A stretch of DNA of 64,000 nucleotides, from contig JAULJL010000015.1 in NCBI GenBank assembly GCA_030761205.1, positions 11,227,501 through 11,291,500 on the forward strand, in the 5' to 3' direction. The notes beneath the pieces were generated by a model. It ran no database searches. It was not told the DNA's origin and worked only from the letters and a program-made list of their open reading frames with translations. The stretch's first letter is position 1. Each line of letters starts with the position of its first letter. Origin of the DNA: Fremontodendron californicum (taxonomy: Eukaryota; Streptophyta; Magnoliopsida; Malvales; Malvaceae). Shown piece by piece: positions 26,466 through 37,200 of this stretch. Made by a program: the position numbers and the translations under genes.

Positions 26466-29273
26466 CTAATTATTGCGTGGTGTAGAGCAACAGTGTCGAG
26501 CTCTTCTAGTGCGTGGTGGTTGCACCCGTCGTTCAACCTCGTCAGTGGCACGTATTCGCGGTCCACCACGACCTCTTGCTATAACCGCCACTGGTTCCGA
26601 TTGTATGTCATCAGTCGTTTCATCCGTATCAAAAATTTGAAACCCACTGCTGGATGAGCCAACACCTAGTTCACCCATAACGGGAACCTGACTACTAGAT
26701 GCACCCATAAATGATGTAGCATCAAATGCTGACGAAGGGGTTCCAAACTGATACATGGATGTTAAATATGCTGAACTTGGACTTAGGACTGGGAGCTGGT
26801 CATCTAACCTCGTTCTTGGCGGTGATGGTCGGTAACACTCATCAACGTCATATCCGGGGTGACTTACGGAATAACGATGGCTGGATGGTACTCCATGATC
26901 CCGTTCAGGTTCAGGATGATCAAATGACATCCTCGGTGCTGTGAACTCCGATGAGGTCGGTTGACGCGTTCGCCCACGTTGTCGGCGAGGTCTAGGAGCA
27001 TCCATATCCTGTGTCGGAGGGACTGGAGCTAAAGTTTGTCCGGTAAATGGCATACTCCTAACATCCTCGTGCATCGACGGTGGACAAACGAAAGGCCGAC
27101 CTTCATTTCTATACCATCTTATGTAATCAGCAGATGGGTTGAAATTATTACCAACAATCGGGTAACCTGTCGGAATTCGTTGAAAACGTATGTTCCACCA
27201 TTGGATCCAATGTTCATGCTTCGCAGGCCAGAATTCATCATTACGACCACGCATGTCGATCTTGTGAAGCTTATCAAGGTTCACCGGGGCTGCAGGAATT
27301 GGTTGTTGCATCCCAAATTGTCGCAACACCCGGTCAGTTTGGTGCCACTCTACATATGAAAAGCATATCAATGCTGTGTTTGCTTTCCATATATTGAAAT
27401 TATTGTAGGCATCCGATGGGAGGCATGCCATAATTTCACTCGAGGAATATGGCATCCACAGAAACTGCGAATAATTATTACAAATTATTAGTTTCATATG
27501 GATTAAATAAATAAAAAAAAAACTTCAATGTAACAATCGAAATATTTACCTTATCATATCATAGTCGATCTAGTCGTAGTCTTATACTTGCAAGATCGGT
27601 CGGAGTCTCTGTAAAATCTCTACCCGTACTCCTACTCCACCTATTAAAATGCATATAATATCTTAATGACCTATAAAAATACAAGTTCGTACAAAATTAA
27701 TAAAATAGTAAAGATTATTACCTGCTTGCAAGGGGGTATACAGCCGAAATATCCACGCGCGGAGCAAGAAATGGTAGCCGATACCAAGCCCATGATTGTA
27801 GAAGCACTAGACATCCACCTATGTCATGGATTTTTGGAACTGTAGCTCGGCAAAGTTCTCTATACAAAACCGCCAAACACGCAGAACCCCAACTATAATT
27901 TGCTGCTTGCTCTAAATCACGTAGCAATGGAAGATACATTAAATGTACCCGACTGCTCGATTTGTCAGGCATCAGTAATCCTCCAATCAAACGTAAAATA
28001 TATGCTCTAGCAGCATATTGTATTTGTTGTTCGGTTGCATGTAATGGCAGATTTTGAAACGATTTCAACCAAGTCAGTCTCACCGTTGAGCCAGATACAT
28101 AGTCTTCTGGAGGTACCTCACCCAATAGATCTTGACACACTTCATTCCAATCTAGCAGGCTTTTGCCTGTAACTGCATCGCCATGGATCGGAAGTCGAAG
28201 TTGCAGCGCAACATCTTCGAGACTGACCGTGCATTCACCACATGGAAAATGAAAAGTGTGCGTCTCGGGTCTCCATCGTTCGACCAACGCAGAGATTAAA
28301 TCGGGTTGTATCACAAGTCGTCGAATTTGACTTGCGTGATAAAATCCGGCTCTTCTTAAGTGGTCGATAATATAAGGATGCGGGTCCTCCAATGTAAATT
28401 TTCTCGCACGTAATACGCGACGAGTTTCCTGTTATAATAATAAAAATTAATATATTAAAAAACTATAACAATTAAAAATTAATAAATAAAACTATAAAAT
28501 AACAAAATAATAATAATAATATAATATAATATAATATAATATAATATAAACAATAATAATATAATATAATATAAAACAATAATAATATAATATAATATAT
28601 TATAATATAAACAATAATAATATAATATAAAACAATAATAATATAAAAAACAATAATAATATAATATAATATAATATAAACAATAATAATATAAAAAACA
28701 ATAATAATATAATATAATATAATATAAACAATAATAATATAATATAAAACAATAATAATATAAAAAACAATAAAAATATAATATAATATAATATAATATA
28801 AAAAATAATAATATAATATAAAACAATAATAATATAAAAAACAATAATAATATAATATAATATAAACAATAATAATATAATATAATATAAACAATAATAA
28901 TATAATATAATATAATATAAAACTATAATAATATAAAAAACTATAATAATATAATATAAAACTATAATAATATAATATAATATAAAACAATAATAATATA
29001 AAAAACAATAATAATATAATATAATATAAACAATAATAATATAATATAATATAACACAATAATAATATAAAAAATAATAATAATATAAAAAACAATAATA
29101 ATATAATAATATAAAAAACAATAATAATATAAAAAACAATAATAATATAAAAAACAATAATAATATAAAAAATAATAATAATATAAAAAACAATAATAAT
29201 ATAACAATTTACTTACCTCGTTAAATATAACCTCCGAGATGTGATTTTCTTGTAACCTCAATAGTGAAGCCAT
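26466..29273 (-). pseudogene. Plant mobile domain (MAIN/MAIL1-type) gene with an in-frame stop
   Basis: Four exons join in phase on the minus strand: 29273-29217, 28428-27722, 27640-27550 and 27464-26466, all with GT-AG introns. The product would be about 617 residues. The N-terminus MASLLRLQENHISE, the HLRRAGFYHASQIRRL block, the FHFPCGECTVSLEDVALQLR motif, and the W-HQTDRVLRQFG segment with a Ser/Pro/Arg-rich tail are hallmarks of the plant mobile domain family. That family includes MAIN and MAIL1 (nuclear proteins needed for silencing and genome stability, partners of PP7L) and transposon-borne relatives. Exon 3 contains an in-frame TGA (27561-27559), before the FLWMPY segment, which would truncate the protein to about 280 residues. 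All splice sites remain intact, so inactivation may be recent. An unusual splice choice could avoid the stop, but I see none. Confidence 0.82.
28495..29205. repeat. A/T minisatellite filling PMD intron 1
   Basis: Irregular tandem copies of AACAATAATAATATAA-type units cover about 710 bp of the 788-bp first intron (28429-29216) of the PMD gene. C is the only non-A/T base and occurs about once per unit. Long minus-strand frames rich in Y, I, L and F across this stretch are translations of the repeat. They are not genes. Confidence 0.9.
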
Positions 29274-29718
29274 TTCAAAATATTGTTGTAGAAAAAAAAA
29301 ATTTGTAGAAAGAAATTTTTTTTGGTAGAAAAATGAAAAATTGTTGAAAGAAAATGAAAATTTGAATGAGAGGAATGAAAATTTGAAGGAGAGTAGGGGG
29401 GTATTTATAGATAAAATGAGTGGGGTGGAGGGTGTGGGGGGAGGGGGGATGTGGGGAAGGGGGCAACGGTCATAATTTCAAAATTTTTTTTTTTTCTAAT
29501 TTGTTTTTTTTTTATTTCAAATTTAAAATTTAAAAAAAAAAATTCAAAATATTAAATTATAAAAAAACCTAAAATATATTTTACGAATTTTTAATTTTTT
29601 TTAAAATTATAAAAAAAATATTTTAATTTAATTTATAATTTTTAAAAATAAATTTATCAAATAAAAATAAATTTTTGTTTAAATATAATTTTTGTTTATT
29701 AATTAAAAAAAAAATATT

Positions 29719-29892
29719 CATGAAGGGAAATCGCCACCTCCCATGGCGATTTCCCTTCATGATTTTAGCAAATTTTGCTAAATTTACCAAGGAAAATCGT
29801 CATGGGGGGTGGCGATTTCCCTTGGTATTTTTTTGCAAATTTGCAAAAAAAAAAACGCTGGGAAATCGTCATGGGGGATGGCGATTTCCCAG
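29719..29892. repeat. Stacked hairpin array in the right TIR (3 modules)
   Basis: Palindromes at 29719-29761 (outer CATGAA/TTCATG), 29785-29827 (outer TACCAA/TTGGTA) and 29858-29892 (outer CTGGG/CCCAG) mirror the left array. One internal module present on the left (outer ACACC) is absent here. Some stems carry mismatches (GTCAT against GCCAT), so the arms have diverged independently. Confidence 0.88.
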
Positions 29893-29992
29893 TTAGGAAA
29901 AAAAAAGCCGTATTTTGAGAAATAATCAAAAACCAACGATAATTTAATATTTTTTTTTTTGACTATATTATAGTAAAAAAATCCATTTGGGC

Positions 29993-31054
29993 CATGCTAA
30001 ATTATTTTTATCGGTTGAAATCATGATTATGGAATTAATAAAGCACCCATAATAATTAATATTATAGAAAATTTTGGTCAGGTCAAGAGCAGAGAGAATC
30101 CATATTCTCTCCAAATCTTACTTCCTGGAACCCTCTTCTCCCCCTCTTCCATTTCAACAGTAGTCAACGCCGTTTTAAAAATTTCTATACGCCCCCTATT
30201 TATTAAGAGTTTTACCGACAAATGTATTTAGGATATTTTTTAAAATTAATTAATATATTATTTATAATAAAATTATTATATTAAATATAAAAATTAATAA
30301 TTTTATTTATTATTTTTAATGTATGGAATAAAAATATTATTATATATAATAATTTTAAAAAATATTTTTAGTACATTTGTTAACAAAATCTATTTATTAA
30401 TAGCACAAAAAAAGCAATAAACTATTGCTTAAATCACGCTTTTAGTGTAAAAGAAAAAGAGTCTGTCTCTTCACATTCTAATGTGAATGTGTCACATGCC
30501 CGCCCATGAAATCACTCCGATTTGTTTAACATCGCTGTATTTTATCGTAAATTTAATGTTAAATAATTTTTTTAAAGTTAAAAGTTATATTTTATCGTAA
30601 AATTATGATTTGATAATTTAAATAAAAAAATCAAAAAAATAATATATTTTTTTTAATTTAAAAATTGATTTTTGAGTAAAATAATTTTATTATTATCACA
30701 TCTCTAAATTTTTATTATTTTAAGTATATCTTTTTTTAATATTTTAATTCATCATAATATTTTTTTAAATCTGATAAATCGTGTATCCTGTCATATTCGT
30801 GTATTGTGTCATATTATAATAGTGTTTAAAATATTTTATATTTATATAAATTTTGATATATTAATAATTTATATTATATAAATTTTAAAATATTTGTATA
30901 TTCGTATCGTGTTCGTATTATATTTTTTTGTCGTATTTTAACTTTTTTTTTTTTTTCGTATTGTGTTCAATATTATTAGATCTATCATTAATAACAATAT
31001 TAAACATTTAAAAAAATTTAAATTATATTTTTCTATCACATTTTTTTTAATTCA

Positions 31055-31085
<31 letters not shown>

Positions 31086-31266
31086 CAATCGAATACTAAA
31101 CTAGCCTCGGTGTCCTTAGCCTCAGGCCATAGAATAAAGACACAATTCAAAAGAGCAAAAAGAAAGAGAAAGAGAAAAGGGTGTGCTGATAGCTCATTAG
31201 CTACCCCTTCTTTTCCTGTTCCCTTCACTCCTAAAAAAGAAAAGTTTGTTTAGGAGGGAAGGGACA
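29993..31266. other. Intergenic DNA upstream of the endoglucanase gene
   Basis: It holds a family C copy at about 30765-30985 and an (AT)n run at about 31058-31082, followed by a purine-rich leader up to the ATG at 31267. No other gene was found. Any endoglucanase promoter must lie here, but no convincing TATA box stands out from the AT-rich background. Confidence 0.5.
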
Positions 31267-34200
31267 ATGGAGAAGAAGATGAAGAAGCTAAACCATCATA
31301 AAAAAACCCCCAGATTTGCCTGCCATTGGAGCCTTGTTCTCTTCTCTGTTGCTTTCACCATTTCCACAACAACAGCTCAAGCATTTGATTACGCTGATGC
31401 ATTAACAAAGAGCCTCCTTTACTTTGAATCCCAACGATCCGGTCGGTTACCGTACAACCAACGAGTCACTTGGCGTGACCATTCTGGCCTCACCGACGGA
31501 TTGGAACAAGGAGTATAGCCCCCAAACTCCTTGAATGTCCAAAACCAGGTTTTTCCTTTTTTTACACTAACAAATATTGTTCTAAGTTAAAAACTTGTCT
31601 TTTTTGTTTTTACTATTGTAGGTGGACTTAGTAGGAGGATATTATGATGCTGGCGATCATGTCAAATTTGGACTCCCAATGGCTTTCACGGTAACAATGC
31701 TGTCTTGGGGTATCATCGAATTCCGTGATCAAATCGCCATTGCCGGAGAATTGGAGCATGCTTTAGAGGCTATTAAATGGGGGACAGATTACTTCATTAA
31801 GGCACACACCGCCCCAAATGTACTATGGGCAGAGGTAGGCAAAGCTTTTTAAACTTTTTTAGTTCATTATATAATTCAAAATTGTTGAAAGTTACACCGA
31901 CTCCTCTCTCTTATCTCTAGAATCATCTCTATTTTTCTTCTACCCAAGTTTTCTAGGTTTCTCTTCTTTGTTCTTTCTCTAGATTTTTCTTTCTCTAGAA
32001 TTTTTCCTTAGTCTTCTAGTCTAGAAATCTCTCCAGTTTTCTCTTCCTAGATTATTCTTTAGTTTTCTATCTAGATGTTTCTCCAATCTTTTAGTTCTAG
32101 ATTTTTCCTCTACTTAATGTAGATGTCTATATAAATAGACATATGTAGTGTGTGCTAGTGTAGAAGAGGTGAAGGGAAGAGTAAGAGAGGAAACAATATG
32201 TAAATGGGTGGTTTGGTGATATGCAGAGAAAATGAGAGATTAGGAAGATGAAGATGTGGAAAATAATAGAGTGTATATGGGTATAGGATATTATGGTGTA
32301 TGTGAGTGAATAGTGAGTGAATAGTAACGTGAGAAAGAGTTTGTGTGAGGTTGTCTCTATTGTTAGTTGGTGTTCACACCAATTGTATTTGGTCTTTTGT
32401 CATATTAATAAAAGAGTTGTTATTTCGGAAGTTACTGTAGCTTCCCGAGATAAAGTTGCTGTAGCGTATCGAGAAAGTTACTGTAGCAAATCGGTACTGT
32501 AGCACAAAACTACAATTGGTACCGAGAGACAGAAATCAACAAAGTGGTATCAGAGCTAGACGGTCAGGGACCGGAGTACGCATATCGGAGAAAGACAGTC
32601 TGGGACTGTGAAGATTATTGGTCTGGGACCAAGACGATCAGGGATCGTAGTTCGTGAGGATATAGAGACTGACAGAATACAACCTTGAGAAAAGTGAGGC
32701 ACTCTCAAGTCAGAATGGAAGATTTTTCAAGTCCGATTGGTAAGATCGAGAAGCTTAATAACAGCAATTATAATACATGGAGTATTCGCATGCAATTTTA
32801 CATGCAAGGAGAAGATTTATGGGATATTGTTAACGGTGAAGATATAACACCACCAACCGATGTCGAAGAATTGAAGGAATGGAAGATCAAAGCCGGTAAG
32901 GCCATGTACGTGTTATCAGTCACCATTGAGGATGGTTTATTACAACGCATCAAGGATGCAAAGACACCGAAGGAAGCCTGGGACACACTCACAATGCTGT
33001 TCGCGAGGAAAAATGATGCTAGGCTCCAACAATTGGAGAATGAACTCCTATCAATCTCGCAGCAAAATATGTCGGTAAGCGCATATTTCTCTAAAGTTAA
33101 AACTCTTTGTGAGGAAATTTCAAAATTAGATCCAGAAAATGCTATTACCGAAACGAGGATGAGAAGAATTATCATCCATGGCTTGCGACCTGAATACAAC
33201 GGGATTGTTACTGCAACTCGTGGATGGAGCAAAGAACCAACTTTAACTGAGTTGGAAAATATCCTTGCAAATCAAGAGGCTTTAGATAACCAAATGTCTA
33301 AAGTCATGATAAAAGATTATGAGAAAGCCCTCTTTAGCAATAGAAGAGGTAAAGTTGCTATAAGGCAAGGAATAGAAGACATTGAAGTTCAAAACAAACA
33401 AGAAGCTTGGCAACGGAGGAGCTTTCAGCGAGGGGGAGCTCAAATTGTTCAAGATAGAGAAGACAGCGAAAATGTGAGGTCTCATTGTCGAAATATTAAG
33501 TGTTTCAAGTGTGGCAAGCTTGGCCACTATGCTCGAGATTGTCGATATAGACAAGTGCAAGGCTATGCAACAGTGTTCTCACGACAGGAGCATAACTATG
33601 AAGAAGAATGGGATTTTGAGACAGCATTTACTATTGAAGAATGCCAAGAACTCGTATCTGGTTGCATCACCGAGTTAGAAGAAAATGTTCATGAAGACGA
33701 AGAAGAAATTGATTTTGAGAATACTCTTCCAAGACAAGAGGTAATTGAAGGAACGTCAAAGGAAAAGAACGAGTCGATGTTTCAGTCTTCAGAAAAGATT
33801 TTTGAAGAAGAAAGAATGTTTCAAGAAGTCGAGAAGAAGCTTGAAGCTGATGTCAACATGGAGAAGGATGACAATGAGGTCAACAACACTGGTAAGCCTT
33901 ATAAAAGCGTAGAAGATATGAAGATCGATTATGGAGTCAACAAACTAATGATAGTTGACAAAGTCGAGTATGCCAAAGTCAGAGACAGGCTGGTAGAGAG
34001 TATCAAGAAGAAAGAAGATAAAAATGGTGTTGAAGCAAAAGCGGAAGAAAAGAAGAACAAGAATCAAAAGAGAAAAGAGCAATCAACGATGGATGAAGCA
34101 GAACTAATGATGCTGATGAATTTTAAGAAGAGAAAGAAAAAAGAGAAGAGATTTGATAAGTCCAGAAGACAGTCTGAAATGACAACCAAGCGAGCATCAA

Positions 34201-37200
34201 GAGAGAGTAGTCGTTGAGGGGGAGTGTTGAAAGTTACACCGACTCCTCTCTCTTATCTCTAGAATCATCTCTATTTTTCTTCTACCCAAGTTTTCTAGGT
34301 TTCTCTTCTTTGTTCTTTCTCTAGATTTTTCTTTCTCTAGAATTTTTCCTTAGTCTTCTAGTCTAGAAATCTCTCCAGTTTTCTCTTCCTAGATTATTCT
34401 TTAGTTTTCTATCTAGATGTTTCTCCAATCTTTTAGTTCTAGATTTTTCCTCTACTTAATGTAGATGTCTATATAAATAGACATATGTAGTGTGTGCTAG
34501 TGTAGAAGAGGTGAAGGGAAGAGTAAGAGAGGAAACAATATGTAAATGGGTGGTTTGGTGATATGCAGAGAAAATGAGAGATTAGGAAGATGAAGATGTG
34601 GAAAATAATAGAGTGTATATGGGTATAGGATATTATGGTGTATGTGAGTGAATAGTGAGTGAATAGTAACGTGAGAAAGAGTTTGTGTGAGGTTGTCTCT
34701 ATTGTTAGTTGGTGTTCACACCAATTGTATTTGGTCTTTTGTCATATTAATAAAAGAGTTGTTATTTCGGAAGTTACTGTAGCTTCCCGAGATAAAGTTG
34801 CTGTAGCGTATCGAGAAAGTTACTGTAGCAAATCGGTACTGTAGCACAAAACTACAATTGGTACCGAGAGACAGAAATCAACAAAAATTACTTCAAAAAG
34901 TAAATTGTGGCTGCCAATAGGTGGGTGATGGGGACACTGACCATTACTGTTGGCAACGCCCGGAGGACATGACCACCTCACGCCAAGCCTACAAGATTGA
35001 TCAGAACAATCCAGGATCGGATCTGGCCGGAGAGACGGCGGCGGCAATGGCGGCAGCGTCGATCGTGTTCAAGAAAACAAACCCTCATTACTCTCACTTA
35101 CTCTTGCACCATGCCCAAGAGGTAGCTACTAGCTAGTTTTACAAAAAAAAAAAGGTTATTTAACTTAAAAATTACTATATGTTACATGTTATGAAAAATT
35201 AGAGTTGGGTTTGATCGTTAAGTGGAAAATGTTGTATTTTTATGGTGTAGCTGTTTGAGTTCGGGGATAAGTATAGAGGGAAATACGATGGAAGTATTGG
35301 GGTGGTGAAGAGCTACTATGCGTCGGTGAGCGGATACATGGATGAGTTGTTGTGGGCAGCTTTGTGGCTGTACGAGGCCACCGACAAGGAGGAGTATTTG
35401 AAGTATGTTATAAACAAGGCTCATCGTTTTGGTGGGATTGGTTGGGCCATAACAGAGTTCAGTTGGGATGTTAAGTATGCTGGGATTCAGATTATGGCAT
35501 CTAAGGTAAACTCTAATCACTTCGAAAATTCTTTATTTATGTCTACAACTATCTATGCAATGCATCCAAGTCTTGGGTTTTTTTTTTTTTTTTTTTAATA
35601 AAAATTCGTTTTGCTTACATTAGTATTAGATGCTTAGAGGTCAAAACTACGGTCATTTCATAATTAAAAAGAAAATTAAACATTGGGGTCATTTCAGTTC
35701 TTTCTTAGGAAGATTTCAAATTTTTTATGAGGTCAAATCAACATCCATGCATCCATGTCTAAGGCCCAACTCTTAATCAATGTTTCGGTGTTTTTAATAT
35801 TATAAAATTTGAAAATTTCAAATTCTTTTAAAATTTAAAAATATTGACAAATACTATACCAAGAAGAAAACAAATCCGCACAATATCTTAGTTTTGAAAA
35901 TTATATGACCATAAAGGACTAGATCAATGTGCTAATATTTTCCTATAGCTTTTGCTTTTTCTTTTTGGCTTTTCAGTTCTTATAATTGTACAGAGAATCT
36001 ATGTTACCTAGTTTTTTTGTTATTATTTTTTTAAATATTTGTATTTGACGTATATTTAAATATATGTATAAATGTATAATATTTCAAGTATATAAAAAAA
36101 TTTAAACATATACCAATATTGGACATTTACTCAAAATCTGGGTAATATAGCTAAGAATTCAATTTGATAGCTAGTTTGAGGACGAGTCCCTAAAATCTTC
36201 ATGGGATTTTATTTTTTCTAGATTCAAAGATGTAATAATAACTTAACTTTGAAACTTTCACTTTCCACTTTTTTTTTTTTTTTTTTATAGCAAAGCTCAC
36301 TGATAGATTAACCCCTAATTAAGGTACCAAATTTTAGATTTTAAAAACTACAGAAGCACAAATCCATGTGCATATATCCGATGCCTATGAAAAGCCAGTA
36401 GATTAGTGCCACTTGGCTCAAATCTAGAGGAAAAGGAGCAGTAATTTCCTGTGCTCCATCAGCAAATTGTTGCCGTTCCACAATCAGAGGAGTCGTGAGA
36501 TAGATAGAAATCAAACCATGGAGAAGAGTAGCAGATGCAGAGCTGGTCTCTGATTATTTAAGTTAGACCTGATAATATTGGATACGATATGAAAAAATAA
36601 TTAAAAATTCGATACGAAAAAATAACACGAACACAACACGATTACACAAATATCTCAAAATCTATATAATATGAATTATTAACGTATCAAAATTTATATA
36701 AATATAAAATACTTTAAACACGATTATGACATAACTAAATACATGAATACGATAGGAATACACGAATAATCAGATTTAGTCTAAGCTTTTTCAGGTAGGG
36801 CCCAGTACATAGACGTCTTGGTCCTACTGCCAATCCAAGTGAATGGATACAGGCTCTTTCATTTATGAATGTTAGGCACACCTTCAAAAGCTCGTTTATT
36901 TTTGTAGACCCACAAATTTTTTTTTTTGGCTCTATTTTTGCAGTAAATCTGTCTTATACCAGGGATTGATTAGGACTTTGAGGAGATTTTTCAATGGTCC
37001 TTGCAGGAAAAAATAAAAAATAATCTTCAGCTGAAAAGATTAGGATAATAGTGTCTAGCAAGTTATGCAGAGATTATAGCCGTGATTATCTGATGCCTGA
37101 AACATGGGAATGTGATCCTGTTTTTGAAATTTTTAAGTCGGTGTTGAAAGAGCTTGAAACGTGCAATATGGAGTTAAAAAAAAATTGTACCATAGGGGGT

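Larger units (their letters stand above)
25363..29983 (-). mobile_element. Mutator-like element carrying a plant mobile domain gene
   Basis: The element is flanked by a perfect 9-bp duplication CATTTGGGC (25354-25362 and 29984-29992). Its ends are inverted: GGTTTTTTTATTACAATATA on the left against GATTTTTTTACTATAATATA read inward from the right. Similarity continues for roughly 400-450 bp on each side and includes stacked hairpins. A 9-bp duplication with long TIRs is diagnostic of the Mutator superfamily. No MURA-type transposase is visible in the 4.6 kb. The only gene is a plant mobile domain gene on the minus strand. The element is therefore non-autonomous, or depends on an unrecognised function. 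Confidence 0.88.
31883..34883 (+). mobile_element. TR-GAG type LTR retrotransposon in endoglucanase intron 2
   Basis: Two 659-bp LTRs (31883-32541 and 34225-34883) begin TGTTGAAAG and end ATCAACA. By eye they are identical. A 5-bp duplication AAAAT flanks the element (31878-31882 and 34884-34888). The primer site TGGTATCAGAGC (initiator Met tRNA type, 32544-32555) follows the left LTR after two bases, and a purine tract GAGGGGGAG precedes the right LTR. The 1.68-kb interior encodes only a gag protein. LTRs plus gag without pol match the described TR-GAG class of non-autonomous elements; the gag and primer site are Ty1/copia-like. Identical LTRs, intact gag and an intact duplication all point to a very recent insertion, in the same orientation as the host gene. 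Confidence 0.93.

Noticed and set aside
26726..27359. Plus-strand frames (72 and 107 codons) opposite PMD exon 4
   Set aside because: They are shadows of the PMD coding sequence; no motif supports them.
28472..29273. Four long minus-strand frames rich in Y, I, L and F (103-207 codons)
   Set aside because: They are translations of the A/T minisatellite inside PMD intron 1. They overlap each other in different frames and have no family resemblance. Only the first 19 codons of the frame starting at 29273 are real (PMD exon 1).
32798..33560. Minus-strand frames opposite the gag gene (144 and 92 codons)
   Set aside because: They are shadows of the gag coding sequence on the other strand, without recognisable motifs.
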